Assembly (NCBI RefSeq): GCF_963855985.1
Contig: NC_087096.1
Coordinates: 6,634,001 to 6,698,000, forward strand
DNA: 64,000 nucleotides
Direction of reading: 5' to 3'
Source: Ostrinia nubilalis
Lineage: Eukaryota > Arthropoda > Insecta > Lepidoptera > Crambidae
Shown here piece after piece: positions 58,244 through 64,000 of the stretch. Below the pieces are notes generated by a model. It made no database searches. It saw only the letters and a program-made list of their open reading frames with translations, and was not told the DNA's origin. A program made the translations under genes and the position numbers. The stretch's first letter is position 1. Each line of letters starts with the position of its first letter.

Positions 58244-59230
58244 ATGCATATCATAATATCACCTAACCCACGGTGTTATCAAGTTGACGGTATATTAAGA
58301 CGTATCAGTGCAAAGATTGAAGATAGCTCTAAAGACTGTCTTAGCCAAAAACGTTTAAGTTTTAAAGTACATCTACTTAATAATTAAATATGATGTTTTG
58401 TGCTATTTTTTTTTATGCAGAATAAAACGGAAATGTTAAGTGAGATGCAGTCTAGGATGGTACATACGGCATACCTGCCCTGTAACTGCATTTATTATCA
58501 CGCCTTGAAATAGAATAAGTGCGCAACTTTTTTATGCAGAGGCAGTCGCTTAATCAGCAATTTATATCATTATTTCAAACCTAAAAAAATGTCTGTTTCA
58601 TACAAACATTGCTTTTGATGGCAACATAACATTATAGCATTTCATACCGTTGAAATAAGTGCGATTCTGCTACAAAAGTATATTTTCTGACAAGTGTGCG
58701 ACTGTAGAGAACCAACAACAAAACATGAGAGTTTTTCTCAACTAATGGCATCGTATACAAAGATAACGAAGAGGGGACATCGGGGGAACATCAAGTGACA
58801 ATTTGGACAACCACTCGCACGATTGACAGGATCCGAATGTATGGAAGGATTTGGAGACCTTTTCCCTATAATAACGAAAAGGAGGTTATAGCGAGCTCAA
58901 ATTGTGATACAACGTTTGTTGATTCTTAACGGTATATTAATGTTTACCTATAGTAGGCTTAATACGATGTCGAAATATATGAAACTTCTTTAATGAAATA
59001 ATAAATCGATAGCTATATAAGTATTGCCGTTTAGGTATATTTAAGAAATCAATATCAAGTATCATCAGGGAATGTTTGTGTGTATTAATTTGTAAAAGTG
59101 TCAATATTGACTATTCAATTTGTTTGAGACACGCAGCATAAAATAGCTAAGTACCTACACGTAGTAATGTAATAGACAGTTTTATCAATAAGATTTTAAA
59201 TGATTGAAAAGTGATCAGTGAATACAATAA

Positions 59231-59350
59231 TAAGGCTTGGTTGCACCATCTTACTTTAACTTTGACAAACGTCAAAAATCTGTCAAACTCCATACAAAAA
59301 GCATCGGTTATCGTCATAGCTACTGTCAAAGTTAGATGGTGCAACCCACC
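59231..59350. mobile_element. MITE, TTGCACCATCTTACTTTAAC family, copy 4
   Basis: Closely matches copy 1 across its length, including TTTGACAAACGTCAAAAATC. Confidence 0.85.
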
Positions 59351-61389
59351 CGCTCATTTTATGGTCTTAACTATTGACAATAATGACGACTTATGCAGGT
59401 TAAAATCATCATTTCGTAAAACGTTGAAGTGACATTCCAGTATAGTAATTTTAGCTTTGTTAGATGCTATTTGTGCGATTAAAGCATACCGCAACACAAT
59501 GTTCGTTATTTGATATTTGTCTAACAGTACAATACAGAGGTAGGTATACGGACGTTAAATTTAATGTTCTAGATTTACTTTGCTCTATGCGGTAACTTTA
59601 TTATTATTTGTAGGTTACCGTTAATAGATTTAGAAATTCTGACAATGTTACAGTTAAATCCTCATTTTTGATGTGATGTACAAAGAGATAGGATAGATGA
59701 GAGTAGAACATAGCTCGGGGCATATGAAAATTCGTACAATTATCCTTCTGGAAAGGTATAAGGTTGTCGTGGAACGCGCCATAAAGATTTTCCGAGAAAA
59801 ACTGTTACAGACTACATTACGATAAGATAAGTGTGGTGCGAGCGACAGTTTAACTCATTTCTCGTTTCTGCAAAGACGTGCCATAAAAGTACCAAATAAG
59901 TACCAAAATAGTAAGTTTTTCTTATGTTTATAGCAACTCATAACAATCAACTCTTATTTAACAAAATGTTAGTTGACGCTGATCCATCAGGTGAACCACA
60001 AGTTGCATTTTATTTATACTTTTGCCCTTTAGTGTATAAGAAAGCATGAAGAAAAAAGTATGACTTTTCTCTCAACTAAACACACTCAATTTGTAGCTTA
60101 CATGGAGCGGAAAACAGTGTGCATAACATGAGTTTACATAAGGTGTGTGTGCTCGCCTCGACTGCGTAAAAAATGGCCATATAATTATATGACAGACTTT
60201 ACAGCGGTTACTTAAAGAACTAAAATCTTCACAGATTTGTTTGATGCACTCGTTAGCCATGATGTATAAAGTAAACTCATGGTAAAGCTACTCTATGGTA
60301 CGTACTTGTTGTCTTAATTTGACAATGAACTGAATTACACATAGACTAGCATTTACTTGCTCCCTTTGAGCTCGTCTCTGAATTCCATGCGTGTATGAGC
60401 GTAGCCTTAGTCAGGTCACCCCTTATGTGCCATCAGTGGTACAGACAGTTTGCTATGAGAGTACATGGCCGGTCATATTATTATCGAGTCTCGAGATGCC
60501 ATATTGAGTTGGTTGGCAAAATGCATTTTGCGCTCACCACTAGGATAGTTAGATTATAAAGGCTTTTGTACCGCTGTGCTGCTGTGCTAGGTCTAAAAGA
60601 CCTTTAAAAATTTAGTTTTAGTAATCATGAAAGTGGGTTTTTATATTTGGATTAGTAAATGGGTGATGATGGCGTATACCTAGCTTAATAAATACAGGAA
60701 AGTCTCTGTTAGTAGTGTATGCCTTTTTGCCGGTCAACGACGTATGACAAAAATCAAAATTATATTTATTCGTTTAGTAGACTATACAATTTTTCATTCT
60801 TTTTTTGCCCTAACATCTTTAAAAGGAAGTTTTTCTTAAATTGAGATTCAAATAAAGCTACGACGTATTTTGGAAACATCAAATTTCCAATTCTGTACGA
60901 ATTTGCACAAATTGTGGTACAGGATTGTGTATAGAATTTGTCTGATTTCGCATGCGGATTGAAATGCTAATATTCCAAAAACATGCCTTCTGAGACTTTT
61001 CAAACCACATTCTAATTTTTTACTTATTTGCCGTCTAACAAGTATGTGAGCGCTGTTTAAAATATTCGTTAAATCCAGGTAAAAATTAAACTGTCAAACA
61101 AATAAACTTAGTTTTAAGTATTCATGTGACTCGTTTTAACTTGTTATCAATAATCATAATTCTACTTATTCCAACAATGATAACGCTCTACATGTGGCTC
61201 TACTGCTGTTAGACATGTAACGCGGCAAAAATCAATATCAGTAATACACAAGAGTACCTACTAGCACAAAATCTAATAAAACAGCAGGTGCCAATAATGC
61301 GTCGACCTAAAGATTAGTTTACATTTACGCAACTCGGCAAGTATCGAGCAGTTTTCGTATTATCGAGTAGGCACCGCGAACTTCTCCCC

Positions 61390-61716
61390 AGCTAGGGTTG
61401 CCAGGTCCAAAATCACAAAAGCCGGACTTTGTGCTTCATTTGGCCGGACATTTTACCCTAAAAGCCGGACATGTGACGGGGGGGAGGGTGCAATTAGTGT
61501 TAGCTCATGAGTGAGTACTATCATCATCGGTTGCTAACCAACATCCTGATGCGTGCGCTTCATATGATTCTGTGGCTCGACTTTCGCCTGGCGCGGCAAC
61601 CAGGCAACCAAATAAAAAGCCTAACAAAAGCCGGACAGGCCGGACAAGGCAATATTTGACCGGACAAGTCCCTAAAAAGCCAAACATGACGCCTGGCAAC
61701 CCTATCCCCAGCCCAA
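61390..61716. mobile_element. 327-bp MITE, TAGGGTTGCCAGG family
   Basis: Inverted ends TAGGGTTGCCAGGTCC / GCCTGGCAACCCTA, with repeated AAGCCGGAC words inside in both orientations. Confidence 0.85.
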
Positions 61717-63249
61717 CGTTTATTGCTGTTTACTCGACTGAGAAAAATTCCAATTTCTTTACTTTGTTTTTTACAGATCCATTTCCTTCCGAGGACCTTT
61801 CCGATTTCGCTGATATTGTAAGTAATGAGAGTGGTGTACTACGTAAAAACTCTGTTCCTTTTGTGTATAACCTTTTTATTTTTATTCGAATGCTAGCTTA
61901 ATGGATAAGTTGGTATTGGAGCGTATGAAGTAAGTATGATAAGCAAACCTTTTGATTGATATTGCTCGGTATCATTTTCGTTTCTCGTGTATGTAATCTT
62001 TTTTGCTTTTATATTTTTTTCTTTTTCGCATACAAAACCTGTAATGTTACCGTTCTAGTATCTACACCTAAAAAAACACACACTACAAAAAGTAGCATAA
62101 ATAACCGCTGTTTCGAAACCTTCTTTCAAGTTACATTGCTTTTCGATTCTTGTATCGATTTGTTAGCAAAGTGTTTTACAGTGACAGTCGAGTCACCTGG
62201 CGAATCCAGATTTGGGCAAGTTGTGTGCACTAAGCTTAGGTCTTGTTTTTTGTTTGTTTGTTTAGCTTGTGTGTACACGAGCTTTGTTACAAAAAACACA
62301 AAGTTTGAGAGAAATCTTAAAATTGTTTTTAGTTTCAAATGCAACTGCTTGAACAAAAAAACTCCTCGTGCTATCTGAAAATTCCCATAAAGACTTTAAA
62401 TATTATTTTGTGTTAATATTTACTTAAGTGTGCCTTTCAAGTCAAACAAACTCCTGAAATAATTTCATAGTTACATCATTATTACATTTCAATGATAATA
62501 GTACCACCACTGTAAAACCGCCACTAAGGCGATGACGTGCTGTTAGAACTGATTACTGTTTCAAAAGCAGCGAAAGGTAGTTAGTTAAATGATCCTGAAA
62601 TTATGCGAAAACGCGTTCAGTCGAGAAATTATTTGAGTATCGAAACTGAATCACTATAATCCTTTTTGCACGCCACTAAAGTTGCACGTTTCATCGCTAG
62701 AGCTCGCACGCACCTATTTATAAGACCGCATTAAAAGAATCTGGTAGATTTTCTAACAAATAAATCCGAATAATATTGACATAGGTCTATGTAGGTTCAA
62801 GTGATTTGAACAAACTTATTTTGATAGCAAACTAAATCATAAAAGTAATAAAAAGTCTGAGTCATTTATCTTCTGCAAATAGACTTTTGAAAATCGCTTT
62901 TTCAAGTGAAACATGAAGAATACTGAAAATCTAATCTCTTTTTGGATCGATTTATCATACTACGAGTATATTTACCAGTACGAAATTGCCAGTTTCTATC
63001 AGCGCGGTTATACATGCCACTGGCAGGGATTTGAATTAAAATATCGGCACTCTGGTTTAATACCTGCGTATAATGCTCGATCATTCTCCTCATATTATCA
63101 TTATCCAACATAATCTTGTATTATAATGTTACAAGTAGGGAAACGGGGGTCGGCCCCGATCGGGGAGGTAATGTACGGAGGACTTTGATCGATGGTTCCG
63201 TATGCGTCGACCTACAAGTGTTGCCAGTCAAAATATAACGAAAAGCGCA

Positions 63250-64000
63250 TTTTTTTTTTTTTTTTTTTTTTTTTTTTGAAGGGACGCGCGCTGGTAGCTT
63301 GAGGAGCTTTTCCAGCTTCACCGGGCAGAGTGGCGAGTACAGAAGGTACTCTAGCCGTTTGGCGATCGTCGGTGCGCGTGCCGACGAGGCCGAGTGTGGG
63401 CTTCGCGTAGCGAAGCCCAGGCTCGTCCGCGTCGGTCGCAGACCGACGTTCGCGATCGGGCCGTATCGAGCGCATAAGGCGCCCGATCAGTGGCGAACCC
63501 AACTAGAGGGTTGCCCACCGCGGTGTTGGACCAAAGTCCAGCCTACGGCGGGCTCACTCTAGTGGGCCCGATCGAGGGGACTACGGACGCGGCCTGAGGG
63601 CGCCACGGTAGGCTCGGACCTCGGCTCAGGCCGTGTCCGGGGGACGGATAGGGGAGAACCGGCCCGGTACATGTCTGTACCGTCCGAAATGGAAAGCAGG
63701 GCCTCGTACTCGCCGGCGAGTACGGTGTAACGAGCTACTGTGTTGTGGAGTAGTTGGCGTGCTTAAGGCAGTGATGTCTGTGTTCAGAAATTCGGTAATA
63801 GGATCGTCCGGGTCGTCTAGGACATGCCTAGGTCGTCGGTATTGGGCAGCGACATCTTTTTGGGGTGTATACGTGGCGGCGCTAACGATAAGAGGGTTCT
63901 TGTGGTTGATCGCTTTATCAAAGTAGCGGCGAGAGGCTTCTTTCATAAAGTGATCAATCGATGGGATCTCGAAATCTCTATGGAGATTCGTATTACGCAC
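63250..64000 (-). mobile_element. 3' end of a Jockey-like non-LTR retrotransposon, continuing past the window
   Basis: A 28-base T run (63250-63277) is the poly(A) tail of a minus-strand element. Above it is a GC-rich 3' UTR of about 350 bp, and at 63626-64000 the open C-terminus of its reverse-transcriptase protein (at least 124 aa, open to the window edge), with the HRDFEIPSI...F segment seen at the C-terminus of Jockey-type proteins. GC content is far above the surroundings. The long pure tail suggests a young insertion. Confidence 0.8.

Larger units (their letters stand above)
57746..63249. other. Gene-less stretch with three MITEs
   Basis: MITEs at 58031, 59231 and 61390. A 140-codon open frame at 61956-62378 is low-complexity, Phe/Cys/Thr-rich and matches nothing I know; I do not call it a gene. 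Confidence 0.45.

Noticed and set aside
61956..62378. 140-aa open frame, plus strand
   Set aside because: Low-complexity, no recognisable domain, no splice or promoter context; length is within chance for AT-rich DNA.
1..64000. CRISPR arrays, operons, prophage or bacterial gene clusters
   Set aside because: Spliced genes and insect retroelements show this is eukaryotic; no regularly spaced repeat-spacer array was seen.

Overview
The window looks like nuclear DNA of a moth or butterfly (Lepidoptera). It is AT-rich, has small exons separated by repeat-filled introns, and carries repeat types typical of that order: a tRNA-derived SINE, RTE/Jockey-type non-LTR fragments, a mariner, a BEL/Pao element, a gypsy element and many MITE families. 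The species cannot be named from sequence alone.

Only two host genes can be supported. Both lie on the minus strand, one after the other. (1) A stargazin / voltage-gated calcium channel gamma-subunit gene (stg1-like) occupies 27666 to 22352 as five coding exons, 457 aa, ending in a TTPV PDZ ligand. (2) A divergent SLC13 (Na+/carboxylate, Indy-type) transporter occupies 21696 to 8227 as sixteen coding exons, 582 aa. It has an 8-nt first coding segment, a 15-nt microexon and a last coding exon stranded behind a 6.2-kb, repeat-filled intron. All exon phases of both models close exactly. The two coding regions are separated by about 655 bp. The models were built by hand from splice sites and reading phase; no transcript evidence was available.

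The rest is mobile DNA or featureless. Positions 1-7.9 kb hold a nest of inverted repeats (561-bp arms at 902 and 7244), a ~42-bp minisatellite and a SINE. The introns at 8-27 kb carry at least twelve MITEs, one nested inside another. At 31.7-33.0 kb is a dead mariner with three in-frame stops. At 40.5-47.7 kb is an apparently intact Ty3/gypsy element with 590-bp LTRs read as identical and one 1544-aa gag-pol frame. At 48.8-50.9 kb a 19-bp inverted repeat flanked by TTAA suggests a piggyBac-like non-autonomous element. At 55.1-57.5 kb is a complete 2.4-kb BEL/Pao insertion that kept its gag but lost nearly all of pol. The 3' end of a Jockey-like element runs off the right edge.

I see no CRISPR, operon or defence system, and none is expected in such a genome. 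The most unusual biology is the SLC13-like transporter, which keeps the family architecture but has altered every substrate/sodium signature motif, and the gag-only BEL element.
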